Origin: Tigheibacillus halophilus
GTDB taxonomy: Bacteria > Bacillota > Bacilli > Bacillales > Amphibacillaceae
DNA length: 64,000 nt
Direction of reading: 5' to 3'
NCBI RefSeq assembly: GCF_042683165.1
Contig: NZ_JBHUIZ010000012.1
Coordinates: 62,001 to 126,000, forward strand
The notes under the pieces were generated by a model. It had not been told where the DNA came from. It ran no database searches and worked only from the letters and a program-made list of their open reading frames with translations. Within the stretch, counting starts at the first letter, position 1; every line of letters starts with the position of its first letter. A program made the translations under genes and the position numbers. Positions 43,256 through 51,408 of the stretch are shown piece by piece.

Positions 43256-44293
43256 TCATTTACTGGGAATTTTTTTCATGAGTAACACGCCTAGAAAGCA
43301 TAATCCAAGATAACCAAATAGCGGATACAAAACTGTGAGCAACTGTCCATATCCAATCTGGCTGATGAAAAAGATGGCCGATAATATCATACATACAGCA
43401 GTCTTGTACGGCAGCTGGAAACTGGCTGTGAGCTGACGGGTTATTCCATACACATTAGCAACGACGGTATTAAATATTTCTCCATAAATCGTCAACAAAA
43501 ATAATATGTGAATCATACTGCCGAACTGTTTCACAATTTCTGCCATAGGAATTTCGAAAGCAAAACTTTCCGGGTGGGCAGATAATGAAAAATGACTAAT
43601 CAATAAAATGACACACAGCCCCATTCCTCCTAAAAACCCGCCCCATCTTAGTATGCGCTCATCCTTTATTTCTTTTCCCAGAGGTACAAGTACGACTAGT
43701 GCAGTGATCATGTTGAAGGATGCATAAGTGAATGGCGAAACAGCCCAAAGCACACGGCCAGGGAATCGATTAAAAAGAATGGATTCAAATAACTGGGGCT
43801 TCCCATCAAATATGAAGACAAATACAAACAAACTGAAAAGAATAATCAAGGGAACAATGTAAGCGTTGATAGCAAATAACCCCTTCAGTCCATTCATGAC
43901 GACAGGATAACAAAGCAAAAGGGTCAAAAGGATTCCCGCTTGAAATGGCAGCCCAAGTTGTTCATGAAAGAGAGCTCCCGCACCGGATAACATAACCGAT
44001 GTTACGGATACCACAATGATGAATATAGTTACATTCAGCCATTTTCCCCACTTTCTGCCAAATAAATATTCATTAAATTCTTTATAGGAATACAGTTGCA
44101 TGCGCGCAGAAATAATCATTATTTTTGTGCCGAACAGAATGAACAAAAGGCAGCTGCAGATGATTGCCAATGCCCCTGCTGAACCGAAATGACTGAAAAA
44201 GGTAACGATTTCCTTCCCGGTAGCCAGACCAGCTCCAACAACGGTGCCTATGTATGTCGCTGCGACAAGCAGTATCGATATCCACTGTTTCAT
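43256..44293 (-). CDS. YkvI-family membrane protein
   Basis: The 345-residue polytopic protein has about ten hydrophobic segments, beginning ILLVAATYIGTVVGAGLATGKEI. This matches YkvI of B. subtilis and relatives, a distant branch of the amino-acid/cation-symporter fold. The GAGLATGKE motif occurs in the unwound first helix, where substrates bind in the fold. Substrate unknown. ATG 44293 has GAGGAGG upstream. It is divergent from the MarR-FUSC operon. Confidence 0.85.
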   Translation of the reverse strand: MKQWISILLVAATYIGTVVGAGLATGKEIVTFFSHFGSAGALAIICSCLLFILFGTKIMIISARMQLYSYKEFNEYLFGRKWGKWLNVTIFIIVVSVTSVMLSGAGALFHEQLGLPFQAGILLTLLLCYPVVMNGLKGLFAINAYIVPLIILFSLFVFVFIFDGKPQLFESILFNRFPGRVLWAVSPFTYASFNMITALVVLVPLGKEIKDERILRWGGFLGGMGLCVILLISHFSLSAHPESFAFEIPMAEIVKQFGSMIHILFLLTIYGEIFNTVVANVYGITRQLTASFQLPYKTAVCMILSAIFFISQIGYGQLLTVLYPLFGYLGLCFLGVLLMKKIPSK

Positions 44294-44393
44294 TCTTTGC
44301 TCCTCCTCTCTACCATATGTATGATAACGACAAGGAGAAAAGACAAGCTTTTTTGGGTAGGAATGCTAAATTGTATCCCCTTTTTCCATAAGG

Positions 44394-44422
44394 TTGACAA
44401 CTATGGCAGGCTTGTTTATAAT
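44394..44422 (+). promoter_or_regulatory. Consensus sigma-A promoter of the MarR-FUSC operon
   Basis: TTGACA and TATAAT with exactly 17 bases between them, a perfect consensus. A strong promoter next to a repressor site implies tight repression. Confidence 0.92.
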
Positions 44423-44439
44423 TGTTGTCATGTCAATAG

Positions 44440-44451
44440 TTATCATGATAA
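44440..44451. promoter_or_regulatory. MarR operator
   Basis: TTATCATGATAA is a perfect 12-bp palindrome just downstream of the predicted transcription start. The related half GTTGTCATGTCAAT lies alongside. Position suits autorepression by the MarR protein. Confidence 0.75.
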
Positions 44452-44502
44452 GTATATGTGTATAGATTTTATAATGACGAAAAGACAGATTGGAGATATT
44501 TT

Positions 44503-44964
44503 ATGAATGAGTCGCTTGATGATACATTGGGCTTTGCCATCGCACAAACTGGAAGAAATCTTAATCACTTGATGTTTGCGCTCTTAAAACCCTTCGATAT
44601 CACACCGGAACAATGGGTGGTGCTTAAGCGGTTGGGAGAACATAACGAAATTTCCCAAAAGGATTTAGCCAGTATTTCCCAAAAAAATCAAACCACATTG
44701 ACAAGAATTCTAGATCTGCTAATAGGCAAGGGGTTAGTCCAAAAAAAGATGAGTAAAGACGACAGGCGCTCCTTTTTAATTGAACAAACAGTACAAGGCA
44801 GGAGACTGCAACAAGAAATCGCGCCCGTGGTAGAAGATATTTACCAGGGTATGATGAATCGTATTCCGGAAGATCAGTTCACCACGTTTAAACAAGTCCT
44901 TTCCCAGATTAATCAGGGAATTGATGAAGCTTTTCAAACAAAACGAGGTGCACAAAAAGAATGA
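44503..44964 (+). CDS. MarR-family regulator
   Basis: The 153-residue winged-helix repressor contains EQWVVLKRLGEHNEISQKDLASISQKNQ (cited in part as NEISQKDLASISQKNQ) and the wing DRRSFLIEQTVQGR. ATG 44503 with TGGAGA upstream is preferred to the longer 44458 frame. It overlaps the FUSC exporter start by four bases (ATGA). Likely senses an aromatic acid or other toxic compound and controls its own operon. Confidence 0.9.
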   Translation: MNESLDDTLGFAIAQTGRNLNHLMFALLKPFDITPEQWVVLKRLGEHNEISQKDLASISQKNQTTLTRILDLLIGKGLVQKKMSKDDRRSFLIEQTVQGRRLQQEIAPVVEDIYQGMMNRIPEDQFTTFKQVLSQINQGIDEAFQTKRGAQKE

Positions 44965-46895
44965 CCCGGCAAACCATTTCCAACCAATTGAATACGATTT
45001 ATACCGCTTTTAAACAAGCCTTTGAAATCAAAAGGAACCCTTTTCCGTGGGTAAAAGCACTAAGTGCCGGAATAGCTTTTAGTTTGCCTGTATTCGTTGG
45101 TTTGTTATGCGAGAATATGGCATATGGACTGCTGGCTTGCATGGGGGCCTTTACCTATTTGTATGTATTTGATCTTCCTTACGTACAAAGGGCGAAAAAG
45201 ATTTTCTTCGTGATGTGGGGGATAGCTCTTTCCGTTGTTTTGGGAACACTTTTAGCCCCATATCAGCTTATTGCTGCGATTTTTATGGGCTTGATCGGCA
45301 CTATCTCTGTTTTTATTTTTGGTGCTTTAAAATATACTGGACCATCTGCTATTTTCTTTGTGTTGACTTTTGCGATGGCTTCTGGGATGCCTGTTGACCC
45401 ATCACTTGCTCCACTGCGGGGAGGGCTTGCTTTATTAGGTGGCGCATTGTCCTGGGTAATTTGTATGTTAGGCTGGTTCGTTCATCCTCATGGGCCGGAA
45501 ACAAATGCGATAAAAAAAGTGTACACCGAATTGGCAAGATTTCTGGATGCGATTGGAACGCGCAACTTGCAAACGGAGAGGCAAAGAATGGTCCTGACGA
45601 TGAAGCAGGCGGATAATACGCTTTTGGCTGGCTACTCTCCCAAGCATGTCACAAATGAATATAAACGGCTGGTCCTGCTGTATGAACGGGCGAATACTAT
45701 ATTTTTGCGGGGACTGGAATTTTCCGCGAACAGGAATGAGCCTTTGCCGCCTGAATTGGGACAGTCAGTCAGAGCTTTAGCGAATACGATCGGGTCAGGA
45801 AGAAAGAATGAAGCTGTTATCTTCCAGCCGAAAGATGCCGATGAAGTAATCGCAGATTTATTTACTACAATTTATGATGCCGATGCCGTCATCAATGAAC
45901 CGATTGGCAGGATTCGTCAAGAAGTCCAAATTCTAAAGCCATCATTAAGATCCGTTTTAATAGGTGCCTTTGACAAGCATTCACTGACTTTCCTTTCCTC
46001 TATACGGTACGGAATTGTATTGACATTTGCTGCAATAGTGGCTTATTCTTTTGATTTCAGCCGATCTTATTGGGTGCCGTTATCTTGTGCTGCAGTTATG
46101 TCAGGCATGACTACTGTTGCAACCTTTCATCGAACTGTCCAAAGAACATTTGGAACAATCATCGGCCTTTTGATTGCAAGTCTGATTCTTGCTTCTGTGC
46201 ACAACGGCTTGATGATTGTTTTATTCATTTTGGTTTTAACATTCATCACAGAGCTTTTTATCGTGCGAAACTACGGGGTTGCAGCAATATTCTTTACTTC
46301 ATCCGCTTTAATCATGGCGGAGTATGCGACACAAATACATGATTTTTCTTTCTTTGCCACAGCGAGACTGGCGGATATTCTTGCAGGAAGCTTAATCGGG
46401 TTGGCTGGGACGTTAATCGGAAGGCGCTCCGTATCAAATCTGCTTGATCATTTGATTGCCAAAACGCTCCGCAGCCAGGGGCAGTTTTTCTTGGTGTTGT
46501 TCTCTGGCAATCAAAATAGCGGAAGATTGAGGGAAAGTAAAGAAGGAAGAAAGATGCATACCAATATCACCAACCTCATGACAGGGTACGATACTGCATG
46601 CGGGGAGCTTTTTGTTAACAAAACAAATTTGGAATCCTTGTGGCCAGTCATATTCTCCATTGAGCAGCTTGGATACTACCTTCATGCCAGCTTGAAATAC
46701 CATGAACGACCTGTTTTAACGGAAACGCAGCTAGCTGGATTCATGTATGTTTTTCATATGATGGCGGCTGAAATTGATAATCATGATGCCCCGCGGGATA
46801 AGACAGTACCTGTCATCAAAGGCTTCTCCAATATTCGTAATGAGATTTTAAGCCTTCAGGAAGCTCTCCAATTTCATGGTAAAATATCGCTATAA
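44961..46895 (+). CDS. FUSC-family membrane protein, probable aromatic-acid exporter
   Basis: The 644-residue protein has two sets of membrane segments (~30-165 and ~340-470), each followed by a long cytosolic region. This is the FUSC/YccS/AaeB arrangement used for aromatic carboxylic acid efflux and stress resistance. Markers are SYWVPLSCAAVMSGMTTVATFHRTVQRTFGTIIGLLIA (cited as YWVPLSCAAVMS and RTVQRTFGTIIGLLIA). Coupling with a MarR regulator fits inducible export of a toxic compound. Start ATG 44961 overlaps the marR stop. Confidence 0.88.
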   Translation: MTRQTISNQLNTIYTAFKQAFEIKRNPFPWVKALSAGIAFSLPVFVGLLCENMAYGLLACMGAFTYLYVFDLPYVQRAKKIFFVMWGIALSVVLGTLLAPYQLIAAIFMGLIGTISVFIFGALKYTGPSAIFFVLTFAMASGMPVDPSLAPLRGGLALLGGALSWVICMLGWFVHPHGPETNAIKKVYTELARFLDAIGTRNLQTERQRMVLTMKQADNTLLAGYSPKHVTNEYKRLVLLYERANTIFLRGLEFSANRNEPLPPELGQSVRALANTIGSGRKNEAVIFQPKDADEVIADLFTTIYDADAVINEPIGRIRQEVQILKPSLRSVLIGAFDKHSLTFLSSIRYGIVLTFAAIVAYSFDFSRSYWVPLSCAAVMSGMTTVATFHRTVQRTFGTIIGLLIASLILASVHNGLMIVLFILVLTFITELFIVRNYGVAAIFFTSSALIMAEYATQIHDFSFFATARLADILAGSLIGLAGTLIGRRSVSNLLDHLIAKTLRSQGQFFLVLFSGNQNSGRLRESKEGRKMHTNITNLMTGYDTACGELFVNKTNLESLWPVIFSIEQLGYYLHASLKYHERPVLTETQLAGFMYVFHMMAAEIDNHDAPRDKTVPVIKGFSNIRNEILSLQEALQFHGKISL

Positions 46896-47119
46896 AATGA
46901 GCTGGTTTCGCAAACTATGTTACCTGGAATGAAGGGCAGCGATTCCCGAGGGAAAAGCATGCGCCTTGAGACACCATAGTGAACATTTTTTGTGAGCGAG
47001 GAGACTTCAGACATGCGTCCACCTGTAGTGAAAGGCAACGGCGTTATAATAGCTTGTATATATCAGAATGGATAGGCTGAAAAGCAATGCCTAAATATAC
47101 TATACGAGGAGTACCTGTA

Positions 47120-47947
47120 ATGATGATAATCAAGGAAGAAAAGAACATGGTTTTTAAGGAGATGGGCAAAGAGAGGTTGAAAGCTGATGTCTACTTTCCA
47201 GCTGAAAAGGGGAAATACCCAGGTGTTATTCTCATTCATGGCGGTGCGTGGTTGCAAGGATATAAGGAAATGTACTCGGAATGGGCTCCTTATCTTGCTA
47301 AACAGGGCTATGTAACCATGGCTTTCGATTACCGTTTATCCACACCTGGGATAGCTGCATATCCGCAGGCTGTTCACGACGTGAATTCAGCTATTCAATT
47401 TTTCGTTCGTCATGCAGAAGAATGGCAAATTGATCGGGATAATATTGTGCTCATTGGCGATTCTGCCGGAGCACATCTTGCAACCCATACAGCTATTGAT
47501 AGCCAAAGTGAACCTTCTTATCATATTGCATCCACAATTGGTATTTATGGAGTCTATGATTTACCAGCTTGGCAAAGGCATACCAAACTAGTAAGAGATA
47601 ATGATCCTGTCCATCAATTTTTAGGCGTATCATTCGATGAAAAACCGGAATTATATAAATCAGCCTCCCCTTATAGCAAAATAAAGGAATTAAAAGAGCC
47701 TTTTGATACCAGCTTTTTTATTATATGGGGGGATGAAGATGAAGTTGTGCCTGCCCGCCAGTCTGAGGAGTTTTCTGTATTACTGGATCAGAAAGGATTC
47801 GACACGCAAACACTTATCATTCCGGGTAAAGGACATTATTGGTTTAATCTTTTCGAAGGGATGGAAGGTGGTTCATTAAAAGATGACCCAAACCCCCTCG
47901 TCATTCCAAACATTCAGCACTATTTGAGGATGAAATTAAAAAATTAA
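47120..47947 (+). CDS. Alpha/beta-hydrolase, BD-FAE/carboxylesterase type
   Basis: The 275-residue cytosolic esterase has the oxyanion motif HGGAWLQG, nucleophile elbow GDSAGAHLA, acid in WGDEDEVVP and catalytic His in GKGHYW. The HGG form fits the hormone-sensitive-lipase/BD-FAE group acting on short acyl or aromatic esters. ATG 47120 (or 47123) follows GAGGAG; ATG 47087 has no ribosome site. No leader peptide. A strong hairpin follows at 47995-48030. Confidence 0.88.
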   Translation: MMIIKEEKNMVFKEMGKERLKADVYFPAEKGKYPGVILIHGGAWLQGYKEMYSEWAPYLAKQGYVTMAFDYRLSTPGIAAYPQAVHDVNSAIQFFVRHAEEWQIDRDNIVLIGDSAGAHLATHTAIDSQSEPSYHIASTIGIYGVYDLPAWQRHTKLVRDNDPVHQFLGVSFDEKPELYKSASPYSKIKELKEPFDTSFFIIWGDEDEVVPARQSEEFSVLLDQKGFDTQTLIIPGKGHYWFNLFEGMEGGSLKDDPNPLVIPNIQHYLRMKLKN

Positions 47948-47994
47948 AACCGGATTGAATTAGCATATTGTAGTTCCTTCGAACGATTTCTTAT

Positions 47995-48030
47995 ATTGCC
48001 TTCAAGGGATACCATTTCCTTGAAGGCAAT
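47995..48030. terminator. Hairpin after the esterase gene
   Basis: Perfect 13-bp stem ATTGCCTTCAAGG/CCTTGAAGGCAAT with a ten-base loop. There is no T run, so termination is only likely. Confidence 0.6.
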
Positions 48031-48176
48031 ACATGATGAGGCACCCATGGACATCCAATATGGTCATAGCTTTATCTGCATCTTTAACGATTTGAAGTTT
48101 TACCTATCAGAGTCTTCGTATTGTTGTCCGATTCTGTGTCGGTGAAGCACATTTGAAAAGGATGAAAAATGGCAAG

Positions 48177-48225
48177 TTGACATTTTGTAAAAATGATTAT
48201 ATAATTATCTCGAATTCGAGGTAAT
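48177..48225 (+). promoter_or_regulatory. Consensus promoter with MhqR-type operator
   Basis: TTGACA (48177) and TATAAT (48200) are 17 bases apart. They are overlapped by ATTATCTCGAATTCGAGGTAAT (48204-48225), symmetrical at 10 of 11 pairs. TATCTCGAATTCGAGATA is the known MhqR site of B. subtilis, so catechol/quinone-inducible control is expected. Confidence 0.85.
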
Positions 48226-48340
48226 TTGTTTGAGTAAATATCTTTCTTCTCTCAAAGTACCACTCTTTTGTCTGTATGATGTACCAGCCCAGGCTTTTAA
48301 AATAGTGCTTCACCACATGACAAGAAATAATTTTGGACAA

Positions 48341-48360
48341 TTACTTCGAATTCGTAATAA
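48341..48360 (+). promoter_or_regulatory. Second MhqR-like half-perfect operator
   Basis: TTACTTCGAATTCGTAATAA matches the same core CGAATTCG with 8 of 10 symmetrical pairs, 72 bases before the dioxygenase start. Confidence 0.65.
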
Positions 48361-48431
48361 ATTCATATGAATTTATTACAGCAAGACAATATCACATCAT
48401 TAATCAGCTATTTGGAAAGGAGCGAAATGAA

Positions 48432-49370
48432 GTGGAAAAACAAACAAACGGAATCCATCATATTAGTGCGATTGTGGGACATCCACAAGAAAATGTAGAT
48501 TTTTATGCTGGTGTTTTAGGCTTACGCTTAGTGAAACGAACGATAAATTTCGACGATCCTGGCACTTACCACTTGTACTTTGGCGATGAGGGAGGAGAAC
48601 CTGGGACGATCATTACTTTTTTCCCATGGGCAGGCGCCCGTCAAGGCGTTATTGGTGATGGCCAGGTTGGTGTCACCTCATATGCTGTACCGAAAGGAGC
48701 TATGGCATTTTGGGAAAAAAGATTGGAAAAGTTCCATGTTCTCTTCACGAAAACAAAACGCTTTGATGAGGAATATCTGGCATTTGATGATCCGCATGGC
48801 CTTCATTTGGAAATTGTTGAAAGAGGAGCGGGTGCAATCAATACCTGGACTTTTGGCGGAGTGAAACCGGAAGTGGCCATCAAAGGATTTGGAGGTGCAA
48901 CATTATATTCATCCCGTCCGGATAAAACGGCCGATCTGTTGGAGAATGTAATGGGTCTTGAACGTCTGCGAAAAGAAGGAGATCTCATCCGTTTCCAATC
49001 TTCAGGTGATATTGGAAATATCATTGATCTTAGAGCAGTGCCGGCTGAAAGAGGCAGAATGGGTGTCGGTACAGTCCATCATATCGCATGGAGGGCGGCG
49101 GATGACAGTGACCAGTTGGAATGGCAGCAGCATATTGCAGCAAATGGTTACGGCGTAACGCCAGTACGGGACAGAAATTATTTTAATGCTGTTTATTTCC
49201 GGGAGCATGGGGAAATCCTTTTTGAAATTGCTACCGATCCCCCTGGTTTCGCACATGATGAATCTGCAGAGACAATGGGAGAGCAGTTGATGCTTCCTGC
49301 ACAGTATGAACAACATAGAGAGCAATTGAAGCGCACGTTGATACCAATACAAGTAAGAGAATTAAACTGA
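48432..49370 (+). CDS. Ring-cleaving dioxygenase of the MhqA/MhqO type
   Basis: The 312-residue protein contains two glyoxalase/VOC-fold halves. NGIHHISAIVGHPQENVDFY opens the first and supplies a metal His; GTVHHIAWRAADDSDQ (second half) and EILFEIATDPPGF supply the others. These enzymes open hydroquinone or catechol rings. GTG 48432 is placed by AAAGGAGC; the longer frame begins upstream of the ribosome site. The MhqR-type operators upstream argue that the gene protects against quinones, as in the B. subtilis mhq regulon. No mhqR gene lies in the window. Confidence 0.9.
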   Translation: MEKQTNGIHHISAIVGHPQENVDFYAGVLGLRLVKRTINFDDPGTYHLYFGDEGGEPGTIITFFPWAGARQGVIGDGQVGVTSYAVPKGAMAFWEKRLEKFHVLFTKTKRFDEEYLAFDDPHGLHLEIVERGAGAINTWTFGGVKPEVAIKGFGGATLYSSRPDKTADLLENVMGLERLRKEGDLIRFQSSGDIGNIIDLRAVPAERGRMGVGTVHHIAWRAADDSDQLEWQQHIAANGYGVTPVRDRNYFNAVYFREHGEILFEIATDPPGFAHDESAETMGEQLMLPAQYEQHREQLKRTLIPIQVRELN

Positions 49371-49540
49371 CTTACGAAAGCAAACCTCCCATGTAGCTTT
49401 TGGCTTGTTTCGAGTCGGCAAAAATGAATATTACTACAACGAAGAGCTGATCAATAACTTTGATTGGCTTTTTTTTTGACCGCAGGCATATGCTGCATCG
49501 TGGCAGATGAAATAAATTGTAACAAAAGTGTTTATATGTT

Positions 49541-49558
49541 AATATGCTCATATAAGTG
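49541..49558. promoter_or_regulatory. CzrA-type operator before czrA
   Basis: AATATGCTCATATAAGTG contains the ATATG/CATAT half-sites recognised by ArsR-type zinc sensors, 45 bases before the gene. The same GCxCATATAAGT sequence occurs before czcD. Confidence 0.65.
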
Positions 49559-49602
49559 GTATAGTCGTTAAAAATTTCAAATATGATAAGGGAGGGATAG
49601 TT

Positions 49603-49929
49603 TTGGAAGGGGAACAATTTGAAAGTGATACTGTCAGGCAAGAGTTGGATGAAGAAACGTTATTTGTGGTGTCGCAGACTTTCAAAGCATTAGGAGATCC
49701 AACAAGAATCCGTATTCTTCACTTGCTTTTCCATAAAGAGTGTTCTGTGAATGAGATTGCGGAGACTTTAGAACTTCGCCAGTCGACCGTATCCCATCAA
49801 TTACGTTTCCTGAAGAACCTGCGGCTTGTAAAATATCGTCGTGAAGGAACAACACTGTATTATTCTCATGATGACGAGCATGTGATGCTCATACTGAAAC
49901 AAGTGATTGATCATGCTTGCCATAGCTAG
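49603..49929 (+). CDS. czrA: ArsR/SmtB-family zinc-sensing repressor (CzrA type)
   Basis: The 108-residue repressor carries FKALGDPTRIRILHLLFHKECSVNEIAETL with recognition helix LRQSTVSHQLRFLKNL (cited in part), and the C-terminal alpha-5 metal site DxHxxxxxxxxxxHxxxH/C (YSHDDEHVMLILKQVIDHACH). This is the zinc/cobalt site of CzrA proteins. Start TTG 49603 follows AAGGGAGGG. It lies 108 bases before czcD with an operator before each, so it should release both genes when zinc is high. Confidence 0.9.
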   Translation: MEGEQFESDTVRQELDEETLFVVSQTFKALGDPTRIRILHLLFHKECSVNEIAETLELRQSTVSHQLRFLKNLRLVKYRREGTTLYYSHDDEHVMLILKQVIDHACHS

Positions 49930-49984
49930 TAACGTATAGGGTGGATCTATTTTATGATTTTCTATTTAAATGGTGGTATACATC

Positions 49985-50010
49985 ATATATTCATATGTGC
50001 GCATATAAGT
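49985..50010. promoter_or_regulatory. CzrA-type operator before czcD
   Basis: TATATTCATATGTGCGCATATAAGTA holds the palindrome ATATGTGCgCATAT, 27 bases before czcD. Confidence 0.7.
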
Positions 50011-50036
50011 ATTTAATGATATAGGAGGTGTAACAT

Positions 50037-50990
50037 ATGGGACATGATCATCATGGCCATCACCATACACATGGTGCGAATAAAAAGGCGCTCATGATCA
50101 GTTTTATCATCATTACAGGATACATGATCGTAGAAGTAATCGGGGGATTAGTCACCAACAGCTTGGCCCTTTTATCTGATGCGGGCCATATGCTAAGTGA
50201 TTCCATATCGCTTTTGGCTGGTTTGCTGGCATTTACGTTGGGTGAGCGGATTGCTAACTATGCAAAGACCTATGGATATAAACGGTTTGAAATACTAGCG
50301 GCTATTTTTAACGGAGTGACGCTGCTGATTGTTTCGATATATATCTTTTTTGAAGCGTTTCAACGACTGAATAATCCTCCTGAAGTGGCTTCAACGGGCA
50401 TGTTGATTATTGCGTTTATCGGTCTGTTAGTGAATGTTGTAGTTGCATGGATATTGATGCGGGGAGGAGACACGAAAGAAAATCTGAATCTGCGTGCAGC
50501 TTATTTGCATGTTTTAGGGGACTTATTAGGATCGATCGGTGCAATTGTCGCCGCGCTGCTCATATTCTTCTTCAATTGGGGGTGGGCAGATACATTGGCA
50601 AGCGTGATCGTGGCCTTGCTTGTATTGACGAGCGGATGGCGCGTGACACGTGATGCTGTTCATGTATTGATGGAAGGTACTCCTGCTAATGTGGATATGG
50701 ATGATATCATACAAACATTGAAGCATACACGAGGAGTTGAAGGTATACACGACTTACACGTATGGAGTATTACGAGCGGGCAAAATGCGCTTTCCTGCCA
50801 TATTTCTGTGGATGGTGACTTGACGGTAGAAAAAAGCCAGATACTCCTTCGTACTATCGAACATGAATTAGCTCATAAAGGAATAGGCCATGTCACGATT
50901 CAATTGGAAACCGAAAAACATCCCCACGGAAATTCGCTTATGTGTCAAATGGATACTGCTGTAGCAACGCATCGGGCTCATATGCATTAA
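50037..50990 (+). CDS. czcD: Cation-diffusion-facilitator zinc/cobalt exporter
   Basis: The 317-residue efflux protein has a His-rich N-terminus (GHDHHGHHHTHG), six membrane segments with the paired metal sites SDAGHMLSD and HVLGDLLGS in helices II and V, and a cytosolic C-terminal domain (GIHDLHVWSITSG). This is the CzcD layout. ATG 50037 follows AGGAGG. It is controlled by the upstream CzrA. A terminator follows at 51011-51045. Confidence 0.95.
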   Translation: MGHDHHGHHHTHGANKKALMISFIIITGYMIVEVIGGLVTNSLALLSDAGHMLSDSISLLAGLLAFTLGERIANYAKTYGYKRFEILAAIFNGVTLLIVSIYIFFEAFQRLNNPPEVASTGMLIIAFIGLLVNVVVAWILMRGGDTKENLNLRAAYLHVLGDLLGSIGAIVAALLIFFFNWGWADTLASVIVALLVLTSGWRVTRDAVHVLMEGTPANVDMDDIIQTLKHTRGVEGIHDLHVWSITSGQNALSCHISVDGDLTVEKSQILLRTIEHELAHKGIGHVTIQLETEKHPHGNSLMCQMDTAVATHRAHMH

Positions 50991-51010
50991 CTGAGCCGAT
51001 TTGCGGGAAA

Positions 51011-51045
51011 GCCGATTGGTTTTGTTAAAACTAATCGGCTATTTG
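51011..51045 (+). terminator. Terminator after czcD
   Basis: Stem GCCGATTGGTTTT/AAAACTAATCGGC with one mismatch and a three-base loop, followed by TATTTG. Confidence 0.8.
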
Positions 51046-51408
51046 CCATGCGAGCCAAAGTATTTATGGATGAAGCATCCAGTTGTAAAGCAAATTTGGT
51101 TGGAAACAAGGGAGGGAGCGGGGGCTCATTGAAAAAGTTTGTTTGTGATAATCTGAACACTGAACCATGGTGTTGGGAGCAATGTAATAAGTGAAAGGCT
51201 TAGGGAGGACTCGGAAGGACTATAACGATAGGCCTCGTATTCAGCAGAAAAAACGATATTTTTCACGGTTAGAATGGAATTTAAGCTAAATAACGCATTT
51301 GAAAAACAGTGGTTATTACTGCTATAGTAGGTTGTGTAGATTGTAATCAGGATTGTGAATTATTTTACAAATTATGGGGGGACTATATGAAACTATTAGT
51401 TCGAGGAG
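51046..51408. other. Leader region before the NCS1 permease
   Basis: No gene is supported. No purine riboswitch was recognised. Near the end, GGGGGAC with ATG 51387 opens a nine-codon frame that overlaps the permease start. Confidence 0.4.
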
